Shown in pieces: positions 34,372-41,759 of a stretch of DNA of 41,759 nucleotides. Source of the DNA: a virus; the IMG/VR virus record IMGVR_UViG_3300036851_000445, positions 1 to 41,759 of that record; one strand, written 5' to 3'. The notes under the pieces were generated by a model that searched no databases, was not told the DNA's origin, and was given only the letters and a program-made list of their open reading frames with translations. Position 1 is the first letter of the stretch; each line of letters starts with the position of its first letter. A program made the translations under genes and the position numbers.

Positions 34372-35523
34372 TCAAACAACGCGGAATAGGCCCGTCTGAT
34401 ACGTACTTGGAGCAGCAACTTGGGTCAAAACTAGACGTCTATGACCGGAATTGTTCGAACTTAAGTGGAACCATGGATTTCTACCACCATACTCAAGAAT
34501 CATTTGATCGTAATTGACGTTGTCACGGACCAAGAAAGCCCTGTCCCAATAATTCTGAGCTGTGAATCCAGGATACTGAATATCTGTGGCTTGGCCCTTG
34601 TTGTGTTGGCTGTTGTTGGAAGCATTTCGCCAACCTGATGTAATCTCGTATGGACCGTATAATGCACGAAGTGGCTCAAGAACTGTTGCTGCATGGAAGC
34701 ACATGTTCTGAAGGATTTGTTTTGTTGATAATCCAATTGGCTGATTGGTTGTCGTTAGGAAACGATATGTGCTAACTGAAGGACCTACAGTTAAATCATA
34801 TACTGTGAAGTTTGTTGACAATTGGAAGCCTTGTGCCCACAAATCAAAGGCTCCGTTTGATCCATCTCCACCAGTATCGTCTGTCCATTTGAATGCTGGA
34901 TCAAGACTCTCTACACCAGTGCACGTATGAGGTGCAGGCTGATTGCTAGGTGGCTGGACAGGGCTTTCGTCAATTGGAGGTGGAGCTCCATTTGGTGCTC
35001 CCTCAGCATAAAATGGCGGCACCTGTGGCGGCGGAGCTTGGTCAACGTCATCGTTCTCGTACGAGAAATTGTCAAGAGCGGTACCATTCTTCGGTATAGC
35101 AACTGGATCTGTGATGGGCTGGTACGTACCAAAGGTAGGACTAATGTTATCGTTATCATATGTTGTGTTCGTTGGTGTTACGTCAACAATATATGAAACG
35201 CCTCCTCCCACATTAACAAAAACATCTGGTGATCCTTGTGAAATAATCTTCCCGTTATGTTGCTGATTGCTGCAGTTCAGGTGATTAGCTATTACACTAC
35301 CCACATTGCTCATTGGTTTATTGTTAACAAAGACATTTGGAGATCCCGTTAAGATTAAAGCGGGCGGTTTACATCCACCATGACCAGAAGTGGTATCCTG
35401 TGTAGCTCTAGCAATGGCGCGATTGTTAGCAAACACGTCGGGACTACCCACAGCGATATAGTCAGGTGGTGTACAGGAAGTAGGGTCTTGGCCGGGAATT
35501 GTGTTTCTTGCTACAGCTGTCAT
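34372..35523 (-). CDS. PAAR-repeat spike tip fused to an M15-type peptidase
   Basis: A 383-residue two-domain protein. The N-terminal 110 residues carry PAAR-type repeats (DYIAVGSPDVFANNRAIARA, then ALILTGSPNVFVNNKPMSNV, then ISQGSPDVFVN) with Cys and His residues that could bind metal at the spike point. A Pro-rich linker follows (about 150-200). The C-terminal part has M15 (D-Ala-D-Ala carboxypeptidase-like) zinc motifs: TSGWRN, HNKGQATD with His near 307 and Asp near 314, and PWFHL near 351. It should cap the gp5 spike and cut peptidoglycan on entry. ATG at 35523 is chosen over an in-frame TTG at 35553, which lies inside the promoter region, because GGAG precedes it. Confidence 0.8.
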   Translation of the reverse strand: MTAVARNTIPGQDPTSCTPPDYIAVGSPDVFANNRAIARATQDTTSGHGGCKPPALILTGSPNVFVNNKPMSNVGSVIANHLNCSNQQHNGKIISQGSPDVFVNVGGGVSYIVDVTPTNTTYDNDNISPTFGTYQPITDPVAIPKNGTALDNFSYENDDVDQAPPPQVPPFYAEGAPNGAPPPIDESPVQPPSNQPAPHTCTGVESLDPAFKWTDDTGGDGSNGAFDLWAQGFQLSTNFTVYDLTVGPSVSTYRFLTTTNQPIGLSTKQILQNMCFHAATVLEPLRALYGPYEITSGWRNASNNSQHNKGQATDIQYPGFTAQNYWDRAFLVRDNVNYDQMILEYGGRNPWFHLSSNNSGHRRLVLTQVAAPSTYQTGLFRVV

Positions 35524-35537
35524 TATTTCTCCAGCGT

Positions 35538-35545
35538 TATTTATA
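35538..35545 (-). promoter_or_regulatory. Late promoter TATAAATA close to the PAAR gene start
   Basis: A perfect late box on the minus strand, 14 bases before the ATG at 35523. Transcription would start near 35532, leaving a leader of about ten bases that still contains GGAG. Confidence 0.8.
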
Positions 35546-35552
35546 GCCCCCA

Positions 35553-35560
35553 AATAAATA
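35553..35560 (+). promoter_or_regulatory. Late promoter AATAAATA, back to back with the minus-strand one
   Basis: One mismatch to TATAAATA, 29 bases before the ATG at 35590. The two divergent boxes are separated by seven bases. Confidence 0.65.
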
Positions 35561-35589
35561 CAGAATCACACCATATTGAGACACAGATT

Positions 35590-36081
35590 ATGATGGAAGC
35601 AATTCAAACAGCATTAGTAAACACAGGATCCTGGCTCGGATCACTAGACCCCCTTAAAGCAGGTATTCTAATCTTTGGCGGCTTCTTCGCCTTACTAATG
35701 TGGTTGGCACACCGATCAGGCAAACTCGATTGGACCGACCTAATCACAGGCAAAGGCACAACAAAGGTCAGTCTAACAAAGCTTCTTCAATTGATTGGTG
35801 GCATCACCGGAACGTGGGTTGTGATGTATCAGACTATGCATAATCAGTTGGGTGGAGAACTATTCTTCGCTTATCTAGCATATGTTGCTTCAATTGAAGG
35901 TTACAGCAAGTTCATGGCAGCTAAGTATGGTGTCAGTGACTCAGCAAACGATGTTTCACGCAGAGGTCAGTTGAATTCCAACCAACAGAATCAACAATGG
36001 CTTGATGCAAACACATCACAGAACAATGCAAACAACGGACAGAATCCTCCACCTGCACCAAAAGTGGATGACGTCATTTAA
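35590..36081 (+). CDS. Membrane protein, possible holin
   Basis: A 163-residue protein with three hydrophobic segments: about 24-41 (AGILIFGGFFALLMWLA), 66-82 (LLQLIGGITGTWVVMY) and 91-108 (LFFAYLAYVASIEGYSKF). A hydrophilic Asn/Gln-rich tail of about 45 residues follows. Size, helices and a late promoter fit a holin, and wall-cutting enzymes are encoded nearby. Proof of holin function is lacking. The start at 35590 is favoured over the ATG three bases later by a GAG nine bases upstream. Its stop overlaps the convergent RNase H stop by four bases. Confidence 0.6.
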   Translation: MMEAIQTALVNTGSWLGSLDPLKAGILIFGGFFALLMWLAHRSGKLDWTDLITGKGTTKVSLTKLLQLIGGITGTWVVMYQTMHNQLGGELFFAYLAYVASIEGYSKFMAAKYGVSDSANDVSRRGQLNSNQQNQQWLDANTSQNNANNGQNPPPAPKVDDVI

Positions 36082-37022
36082 CTGTTAAGCATATCGACAA
36101 AATTGTCGACCTGTTCTACGATCTTTTTGAGCTCATACTTACCTAAGAACTTTAGGAAGTGGAAATAAGAGAACTTGCCTCTATTGGCTTCAGCTTCAAG
36201 AATCGATACTACAATCTGCTTCTGAATATCATCTGGCTGTTTGCGCAAATCCATCAATAGCTGGTTCTCTTTGAACACATCCTTGACTGTGAACTCAACA
36301 CCTTCGGGGTTCTTCCATACCTGCTGCATCAAATTGACACGATCCAATTCGTCTTTGTAGGCCTTCTCAATGCGGGTGCTCTTAACACGTGGGAACGCAC
36401 TCATTACATTGTCCCCTGCATCACCACGAATACACTTCTCAAACAAGAAGTACTCAACATCACCATTCCATTCTTCCAAAGTACGATCTTTGCCTGTGCT
36501 AGGATCGACTAAGCGAACATTTGGATAGCCAAGTAACTGAAGCATATCCTTATCGCTGCTGATAATAATGAGTTCGTTGTCTGGATCAAGTGTATGTACC
36601 TGACAAAGTCCCGACATCAGATCGTCAGCTTCCAATCCATCACCAGCAAGGGCAATAATGGAAGTGTGTTCACGAATCATGAGCTCGAAATCAGCAAGGT
36701 GTTTCAAGAATACTTCGTATCTGATCTTTTCTGCAGGTGTCATCTTCTGTCGACGATTGCCCTTATAAGGACGCTTGGACAAGCAATCTGGACCTGCTGT
36801 GTATGCTTTGCGCCAAGATGTTCGATCAAACACCATGACTACCTTGTTTGGTCTGAACTTCTTGTAATACATGTTCAATGTTACAAGAGCTGTGTGGTGA
36901 GCCATACCAGCGACAGTAAGATCGCTCTCGTTCTTGTGAACGAAGAATGTCTTATACAATAGATTCGACATATCGAACACTAGATATCGCTGACCTAACA
37001 AATTACTGGCTGCATTATGCAT
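36078..37022 (-). CDS. rnh: RNase H / 5' flap exonuclease (T4 rnh-like)
   Basis: Removes RNA primers and 5' flaps during lagging-strand synthesis. The FEN1/T4 RNase H acid motifs are seen: LVFDMSNLLYKTF with Asp16, VMVFDRTSWRK, GDGLEADDLMSGL, ISSDKDMLQLL and RGDAGDNVMSAFP. The length of 314 residues fits T4 RNase H (305). The ATG at 37022 lies just inside the end of the upstream gene (GAATATGCATAATG). A longer reading with extra N-terminal residues would overlap that gene more and add nothing conserved. In the same minus-strand run as the clamp. Confidence 0.88.
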   Translation of the reverse strand: MHNAASNLLGQRYLVFDMSNLLYKTFFVHKNESDLTVAGMAHHTALVTLNMYYKKFRPNKVVMVFDRTSWRKAYTAGPDCLSKRPYKGNRRQKMTPAEKIRYEVFLKHLADFELMIREHTSIIALAGDGLEADDLMSGLCQVHTLDPDNELIIISSDKDMLQLLGYPNVRLVDPSTGKDRTLEEWNGDVEYFLFEKCIRGDAGDNVMSAFPRVKSTRIEKAYKDELDRVNLMQQVWKNPEGVEFTVKDVFKENQLLMDLRKQPDDIQKQIVVSILEAEANRGKFSYFHFLKFLGKYELKKIVEQVDNFVDMLNS

Positions 37023-37416
37023 ATTCACTTTCACTTCTTGTAACAGGACCAGCACCTTCCATTGTTTCAGACATGTCACGTAGCAATAGTGCTACCCATT
37101 TCTGAACAACTGCTTCATCCTTTGCGGCTGCAATACCTTCTGCTCTGAGATACTTAACAAAGGCATCATTCCAATCAAGTTCAACCTTCACACCTTCATT
37201 GGTTTGTACTATGCCAAGAATATCAACCCACGGATCGGTTGATTCCTTCATGGCAGTAACATAGGCCTCACGATTCTGCTTTGCTGTTTCACGCTCTTTG
37301 AGGAGAGCTTCACGGCGCTTGTCTTCTTCACTCTTGAGGTCTTCGACGATTTTTGATTTCATCTCTTCATAAAGAGACTTCTTAAGAGCTTCTAATTGAT
37401 CTGGTGTGATTTCCAT
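37015..37416 (-). CDS. Small protein between clamp and RNase H, function unknown
   Basis: A 133-residue protein that I cannot name with certainty. The N-terminal 55 residues form a highly charged helix (Glu/Lys/Arg-rich, EEDKRREALLKERETAKQNR). A compact domain follows with PWVDILGIVQTNEGVKVELDWNDAFVKYLR. T4 encodes gp33, the late-transcription co-activator, near rnh, but this protein lacks the hydrophobic clamp-binding C-terminus of gp33. Ribosome site AAGGAA lies upstream, 13 bases after the clamp stop. Confidence 0.65.
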   Translation of the reverse strand: MEITPDQLEALKKSLYEEMKSKIVEDLKSEEDKRREALLKERETAKQNREAYVTAMKESTDPWVDILGIVQTNEGVKVELDWNDAFVKYLRAEGIAAAKDEAVVQKWVALLLRDMSETMEGAGPVTRSESEYA

Positions 37417-37429
37417 GATTGATATTCCT

Positions 37430-38140
37430 TTATTCGACAGGAATCAGCAACACGCTGAGACCGTCAACTACCACTTTCAACAAACCAACTGTGCCTATTT
37501 CAAAATAGGTTGGTTCCTTCTTCAAAACTGAAAGAAGTAGCTTTGCTGAATATCTATAGGCAAATTTAGGTGGGGTGTCCATTAGTGAACCATCGACTGT
37601 TTCGACTGTTTCGGCAAATACATGCTTGAAAATGTCGTTGTTATTGTCTACTAATTCAAAAGAAACACCTTCTGAATTACAAATGATAGCTACTGATGTT
37701 GCACTCATGGCTGACATGCCCTTGTTGAGTAGGTCAACCATCTCAGGGGTGATGCTTACTTTGTAACGCAATGGATCATTGATCTTGCGTTTAGCTTGAA
37801 TCAGTGTTGGATCGCCACAACGATAATCAATCTTAGTGCCCTTTGCTTTCAGCGTGAGCGAGAAAGCATGTGTAGTACCGTCTTTGACGGTAACATCCAC
37901 ATTGAAGTCTTCCATTCCGCCAACAACGTTGATGCGAGAATTAAGCACATTTAGTCTAGTGATACCTAATGCACCACATGGAAGTTCTGGTACGTCACTA
38001 TCTTGAATGATAGCGACCGTTCGAGCTGTATCCATACCACGAACCATTCCTGGTTCGATGATTAACTCTTCGATGCCGACGAGCTGTGCTAGTTTGATTG
38101 CATTCTGAATGTACTTGACTAACTCAGGTGTTATTTTCAT
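37430..38140 (-). CDS. 45: gp45-like DNA sliding clamp
   Basis: Ring clamp that keeps the polymerase on DNA and, in T4, activates late transcription. The 236 residues match the size of T4 gp45 (228) and show two similar halves: a helix start (ITPELVKYIQNAIKLAQ; later ITPEMVDLLNKGMSAMSA) followed by beta strands. The end reads AYRYSAKLLLSVLKK, then FEIGTVGLLKVVVDGLSVLLIP, typical of clamp final strands. Sequence likeness to T4 is low, so the call leans on repeat structure, length and its place between polymerase and RNase H. Confidence 0.7.
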   Translation of the reverse strand: MKITPELVKYIQNAIKLAQLVGIEELIIEPGMVRGMDTARTVAIIQDSDVPELPCGALGITRLNVLNSRINVVGGMEDFNVDVTVKDGTTHAFSLTLKAKGTKIDYRCGDPTLIQAKRKINDPLRYKVSITPEMVDLLNKGMSAMSATSVAIICNSEGVSFELVDNNNDIFKHVFAETVETVDGSLMDTPPKFAYRYSAKLLLSVLKKEPTYFEIGTVGLLKVVVDGLSVLLIPVE

Positions 38141-38167
38141 TATTATGCCCCATAGTTAGGACATATA

Positions 38168-38569
38168 TTACTCGTCTTTCAAAAATCTCTCAACAGTACT
38201 GTCTGCCTTCTCAGCCTGCTCTTTGAAAAAGACCTCTTCGACACTAATACCATTCTTGTTCATCCACCATGACACAATTTGTCGATGACAAAAATCTTTT
38301 GGGCTCTCATAACACAACATAATCGCCCCATCACCAAGCTCCTCGGCAACCTTTTTAGGGTCTAGTCCACGATCTTCTAACAGTTGAAGGTACCGAATCG
38401 TGTATTCTTTTTCGTCAATCTCACCAGCCTTCTTAGCCCTGACCAATTCCCACGTGGGAGCCAGTGGATAATACGCTTTTCCCTTGTACCAGTAGGGAGC
38501 CTTAACACTGATGCAAACAGCGTTTGGATCCTTAGCATGGCGGGCATAATTGGATGTGTATAGCTTCAT
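38168..38569 (-). CDS. DUF488-family protein
   Basis: A 133-residue protein. The family pattern is seen at MLCYESPKDFCHRQIVSWW, with the two cysteines and His-Arg usual in DUF488, and the N-terminal YTSNYARHAKDP. The biochemical role of the family is not firmly known. ATG at 38569 is chosen (MKLYTSNYARH); an earlier in-frame TTG would run into the divergent transglycosylase gene region. No strong ribosome site is visible. Confidence 0.75.
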   Translation of the reverse strand: MKLYTSNYARHAKDPNAVCISVKAPYWYKGKAYYPLAPTWELVRAKKAGEIDEKEYTIRYLQLLEDRGLDPKKVAEELGDGAIMLCYESPKDFCHRQIVSWWMNKNGISVEEVFFKEQAEKADSTVERFLKDE

Positions 38570-38598
38570 AGGGATATCTAGCTTCTCACGCCGAAAAG

Positions 38599-38606
38599 GT
38601 AAATAC
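38599..38606 (+). promoter_or_regulatory. Weak late-promoter-like box GGTAAATA
   Basis: Two mismatches to TATAAATA. A start six bases downstream would fall at 38612, one base before the ATG of the transglycosylase gene, giving a leaderless transcript. Confidence 0.35.
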
Positions 38607-38612
38607 AACCAT

Positions 38613-39287
38613 ATGAAGCTTCATGAGATCACAAACCCACAGTTTAACCAAGAGAGATTGGATGAGTTAAACCTCAAACATGCACTCGCTTCGGGTATTG
38701 CTGCAGGGTCATTGATGGGATCTGTTGGTCATCAAGCTCCAAAAGAGCCAGTTCGCGCCCCATTGTCAATGCGTCCTAGCGCTCAAGCGCCAAAAGCGGC
38801 TTCATATCAGATGAGAGATCGTCGAGAGCTTGAACAAACAAGACGTGAACAATCAATGGTAGACAATATCACCAAGAAGTACAAAACAACACCCGAGCTT
38901 GCAAAGCGAATTGTTGATGTCGCTCATGAAAATGAAGATCCAACGTTTCCAAAAGCTGCAGATCTCCTATCGTTGATTGGCATTGAAAGTAGTTTCAAGC
39001 CTTCAGCCGTATCTGGTCTAAAGAAAGATCCAGCAGTGGGGCTAATGCAAGTTCGTCCTGGCATGTGGGGAATTGAACCAGAAGATATCGATGATATTGA
39101 AGAGCAAATCAAACATGGTGCTCATGTGTTAAAGACGTATTACGCAAAGCTTGGCGATAAAGAATCAGCAATCAAAGCCTACAACGTTGGATTGAGAGGA
39201 TTCCGCAACAAGTTGAATCCAGATGCTGCCGATCGTTACTTCTCAAAGTACAGTAACGAGTACGATACGATGTACGCAGCTCTTTAA
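38613..39287 (+). CDS. Lytic transglycosylase (SLT domain)
   Basis: A 224-residue peptidoglycan-cutting enzyme. SLT family motifs are seen: GIESSFKPSAVS with the catalytic Glu near 125, AVGLMQVRPGMW, and KAYNVG near 188. The first 80 residues are a basic, Gln/Arg-rich lead with MKLHEITNPQF at the start; this could direct it into the virion. No signal peptide is clear. The gene is on the plus strand between minus-strand replication genes, so it is expressed separately, most likely late. ATG at 38613 is chosen since the preceding 63 bases belong to the divergent promoter region. Its stop overlaps the gp43 stop by four bases. Confidence 0.82.
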   Translation: MKLHEITNPQFNQERLDELNLKHALASGIAAGSLMGSVGHQAPKEPVRAPLSMRPSAQAPKAASYQMRDRRELEQTRREQSMVDNITKKYKTTPELAKRIVDVAHENEDPTFPKAADLLSLIGIESSFKPSAVSGLKKDPAVGLMQVRPGMWGIEPEDIDDIEEQIKHGAHVLKTYYAKLGDKESAIKAYNVGLRGFRNKLNPDAADRYFSKYSNEYDTMYAAL

Positions 39288-41759
39288 TCGCCTAACATCG
39301 AATCAAACATCAGCTTCTGCTTCGTAGGAACGATTCTTCCAGTACACTCAATGATATTTGTTAGTGGATTGTCTACCAATCTTTCAACGTGTGGCGCACG
39401 CTTGATTTTGAAGTTCTCAATAAACCACTCAGGCACTTCTTCAATATCTGTTGGAATCGCAATTGTCTTAAATCTACCAACAGGATTCTGTAAATGAAAC
39501 ACCTTCATCTTCATACCTGACACAAGTGGTGGACTTGCATTATCTTTGAACTCTTCCAAGCACAAATTATAAAGAATTGCAGCAGCTTGTCCACCACCGA
39601 TTCTAGTGTTTGGATCATTCTTATAGGCCATTGTGTACTCTTCAACCTTATTGATACCCTTTGGGAGACCAATATCCATAAGATTTTCCGTCTTCAGAAT
39701 GACATCCTTAAAGTCTACGATGTCGCGTTCAATAACACTCCACTCTTCACCTTTCAGATATCGTTCAATGAATCCAGTTAGTTTAGTAGCAACCCACTTT
39801 GGTAGGGTTGTCTTCTTGGTTTCAAGTCCCATGACTTTCATTTTGTCGACGGCCTTACCATCGAGATCGATCAAGTGAAGAATGTAACGCTTCTTGTTAA
39901 CGAAGATGCCTCTATCTGTGACAATTTCACGACTACACTTAATTCTGCTATCGAATCCTGGCTGACATCTAAATGTATCACGCATGAATGGCTGGTATGA
40001 AGCATTGACTGCTGCTGATACAGCGTTTGCAATGACAATAGCTTCTTCCTTGCTCTCAGCAAATGTGTTGAAGTATGTTGAATCGGTATCACCATACAGA
40101 ACAGCCTTCGTCTGAAACTTACCATTGAAGATAGGTCCCATCAACGTGGTGTTTGGATCAACACCTTCTTCGCGTTCCTTCTTACCCATTGTGTAATACA
40201 GTGGGAAGTCGATGTCATAATTGCCTTCAAGATTCTTAGCAACAGTTCGACACTGATGTTTCAAAATCGCACGACCTGAACCTGTTGTACTCTCACCCAT
40301 GCGCAAGTCATAGAAGCGGAAGTACAAGTTTGACAAAGCGCCGTAGAAGCTGTTTAGCTTGATCTTATACACGTACTGTAGTTTGTCATAGTACATCTCA
40401 AGATCAGGATTCTTATTTTCCTTTGCCTCCTTCAACAGCTTCTGGTATTGAATACGCATATCGAACCACTTCTTAAGAATGGTTGGAATAATGCCTGGCT
40501 TGCTCTGATCAAATACAGTTCCGTATCCTGAAACAGCCCACTTGCGATCCCAAAGGATATCTGCCCACTCCTTAGCTGTGTATTCTTCCGTCTGTCCATC
40601 TTCAAGTGTCAGTGTAAGTACAGCTTCTGAGCGCTTTGAGATCTCCGTGTACGCTTGAATCTCTTCAACGAACTGTCCACGAAGTGTTTCAGGACTAATA
40701 TTGAGAGAGATAATAGCCGATGGATACAGCGATTTGATATCAATTGAACCAGTGTAGTGGTGTTCACCAGTTTGTGGATATAGAACAAGAGCACCTTGAA
40801 TCTGTCGGTCGATTTCTGGTGGTGTCATATCGTTTACAATCAATCCACCAAGCTCATGATGACATTCATTGATAACGGACAGTTCGGACAACTTAATAGT
40901 GCCCGTTACGTGAGCAAATTGAGCTGTTGATAAGTGAGCACTTACGTTAGCAACTTGTACGTATCCCAGCTTCTCTTCAAAGCCCTTGAGAATTTCAGTA
41001 TCGCGAAGGTTGTATCGAATGAAGTATAGGAAATCTTTGCGATAAAGCTTTGCAAGCGAGCCTTCGTACTTTAATTTAGGCAAGTTAGGTAGGAATTCAT
41101 CAGCAATAGATTCCAACTTGTATGACTGTCTACCTTCCTGCTCATACTTCTTGAATAGTTCAAGATAGTCGACTCGAATGCGGCCGAATGTATCCAATGT
41201 TTCGTCAACACGATAGTTACGCTGCACCTCTCTCCACTTTGGTGGAGGAGCCTCTGGAAAGCTAAGCATGCTAAATGCTTTCTTACCATACTTCTCTAAG
41301 CGTTTGCCGATGTAAGGTACGTCGAACCAGTCACTGTTCCAGCCAGAAATCACATCACTGTCCTGCATCTCCATGAGCATCATCATTAGAAGCTCTTTCT
41401 CGTTCTTGACGAACGTAACGTCTACTGTAACATCTTCAAGAAATGGTGAAATCTTCTGCAGTTTTTCTTTGACTTCAGCGTAGTCGCGTGTGCCTGTATA
41501 TTCAGAAGGAGGTACTGCGATCAGCACCATTCTCTTGGACCATTGATGATAGATGGCAATGGAATTAACCGGTGCATATGGATTCTTGACAGACGAGAAT
41601 CCCAACTCAGCACTGTAATCAACCTCGATATCGAAGAATGATACGTTTAGAATTGGTGCTGGCTGGTTGTAATAGTGTTCGGATAGAACACGAAGCTCAG
41701 ATGCAATGTCAGATTCCCAAAGAGTTACACGTGCATTCTGTAACTTCTTCTTGGTCTCA
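39284..41759 (-). CDS. 43: gp43, family B DNA polymerase, partial at its start
   Basis: Replicative polymerase with proofreading exonuclease. The minus strand is open to the window's end, so the true start lies outside; about 824 residues are visible of a protein near 900 in T4. Exonuclease motifs are present: FFDIEV near 41630, NSDWFDVPY near 41330, and YNLRDTE near 40995. Polymerase motifs are DIKSLYPSAI (motif A), KLNSFYGALSN (motif B) and YGDTDST (motif C, near 40085). The end reads KLMFDSMLGD, a short hydrophobic-acidic tail like the clamp-binding tip of T4 gp43. No intein or split was seen. Confidence 0.95.
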   Translation of the reverse strand, partial: ETKKKLQNARVTLWESDIASELRVLSEHYYNQPAPILNVSFFDIEVDYSAELGFSSVKNPYAPVNSIAIYHQWSKRMVLIAVPPSEYTGTRDYAEVKEKLQKISPFLEDVTVDVTFVKNEKELLMMMLMEMQDSDVISGWNSDWFDVPYIGKRLEKYGKKAFSMLSFPEAPPPKWREVQRNYRVDETLDTFGRIRVDYLELFKKYEQEGRQSYKLESIADEFLPNLPKLKYEGSLAKLYRKDFLYFIRYNLRDTEILKGFEEKLGYVQVANVSAHLSTAQFAHVTGTIKLSELSVINECHHELGGLIVNDMTPPEIDRQIQGALVLYPQTGEHHYTGSIDIKSLYPSAIISLNISPETLRGQFVEEIQAYTEISKRSEAVLTLTLEDGQTEEYTAKEWADILWDRKWAVSGYGTVFDQSKPGIIPTILKKWFDMRIQYQKLLKEAKENKNPDLEMYYDKLQYVYKIKLNSFYGALSNLYFRFYDLRMGESTTGSGRAILKHQCRTVAKNLEGNYDIDFPLYYTMGKKEREEGVDPNTTLMGPIFNGKFQTKAVLYGDTDSTYFNTFAESKEEAIVIANAVSAAVNASYQPFMRDTFRCQPGFDSRIKCSREIVTDRGIFVNKKRYILHLIDLDGKAVDKMKVMGLETKKTTLPKWVATKLTGFIERYLKGEEWSVIERDIVDFKDVILKTENLMDIGLPKGINKVEEYTMAYKNDPNTRIGGGQAAAILYNLCLEEFKDNASPPLVSGMKMKVFHLQNPVGRFKTIAIPTDIEEVPEWFIENFKIKRAPHVERLVDNPLTNIIECTGRIVPTKQKLMFDSMLGD

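Noticed and set aside
35524-35553. A TTG start for the PAAR protein ten codons upstream
   Set aside because: Those codons overlap the TATAAATA promoter box, and the ATG at 35523 has its own GGAG.
37015-37416. Assignment as gp33, the late-transcription co-activator
   Set aside because: Position near rnh fits, but length, charge pattern and the missing hydrophobic C-terminal tip do not support it.
39284-41759. An intein, intron or split in the DNA polymerase gene
   Set aside because: The frame is continuous through the exonuclease motifs and polymerase motifs A to C with normal spacing.
1-41759. CRISPR arrays, insertion sequences, integrases or attachment sites
   Set aside because: No regularly spaced repeats, transposase or integrase motifs, or paired site-like repeats were seen.

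Overview
This window is a piece of the genome of a T4-like contractile-tailed phage (myovirus) of a Gram-negative bacterium. The evidence is a set of recognisable T4-type core genes in blocks: the DNA polymerase gp43, a gp45-like sliding clamp, RNase H, the gp46/gp47 recombination nuclease, the late sigma factor gp55, and the baseplate genes gp48/gp54-like, gp53-like, hub, gp5-like spike, gp25 and gp6. T4-type late promoter boxes (TATAAATA and close variants) lie in front of many structural genes. A Gram-negative host is inferred from a phage lipoprotein with a clear lipobox and from several cell-wall-degrading enzymes. The host itself cannot be named from this sequence.

Layout. 1-9045, minus strand: a partial small membrane protein, a DinG/XPD-like Fe-S helicase, a 315-base structured region without a gene, a four-gene operon of unusual proteins (2226-4722), then gp46, gp47, a small unknown and gp55. 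9046-17433, plus strand: a late promoter followed by the baseplate cluster. 17463-18257, minus: an SPFH-domain lipoprotein. 18418-33817, plus: a giant 3442-residue structural protein, several smaller tail or fibre proteins, and a permuted papain-fold hydrolase, ending at a strong bidirectional terminator. 33870-35523, minus: an unknown protein and a PAAR-tip/M15-peptidase fusion. 35590-36081, plus: a membrane protein that could be a holin. 36078-41759, mostly minus: RNase H, an unknown, the clamp, a DUF488 protein and gp43, with a plus-strand lytic transglycosylase set between the last two.

How they work together. gp43, the clamp and RNase H belong to the replisome. gp46/47 and a RuvC-like resolvase handle recombination and branched DNA. 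gp55 reads the late promoters that drive the virion genes. The gp5-like spike shows no lysozyme domain, whereas a separate PAAR protein carries an M15-type peptidase domain, so wall digestion at entry may have moved to the spike tip.

The most unusual part is 2226-4722. Three proteins in one operon end in the same short C-terminal motif, Y-D-R-A-M plus a few hydrophobic residues. One is a terminase-like ATPase domain with both Walker motifs altered. One is the C-terminal domain of a tail sheath standing alone. The third looks like two fibre-like units, each ending in the motif. The fourth gene of the operon is a RuvC-like resolvase without the motif. I know of no described system with this arrangement. 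Its function is unknown.
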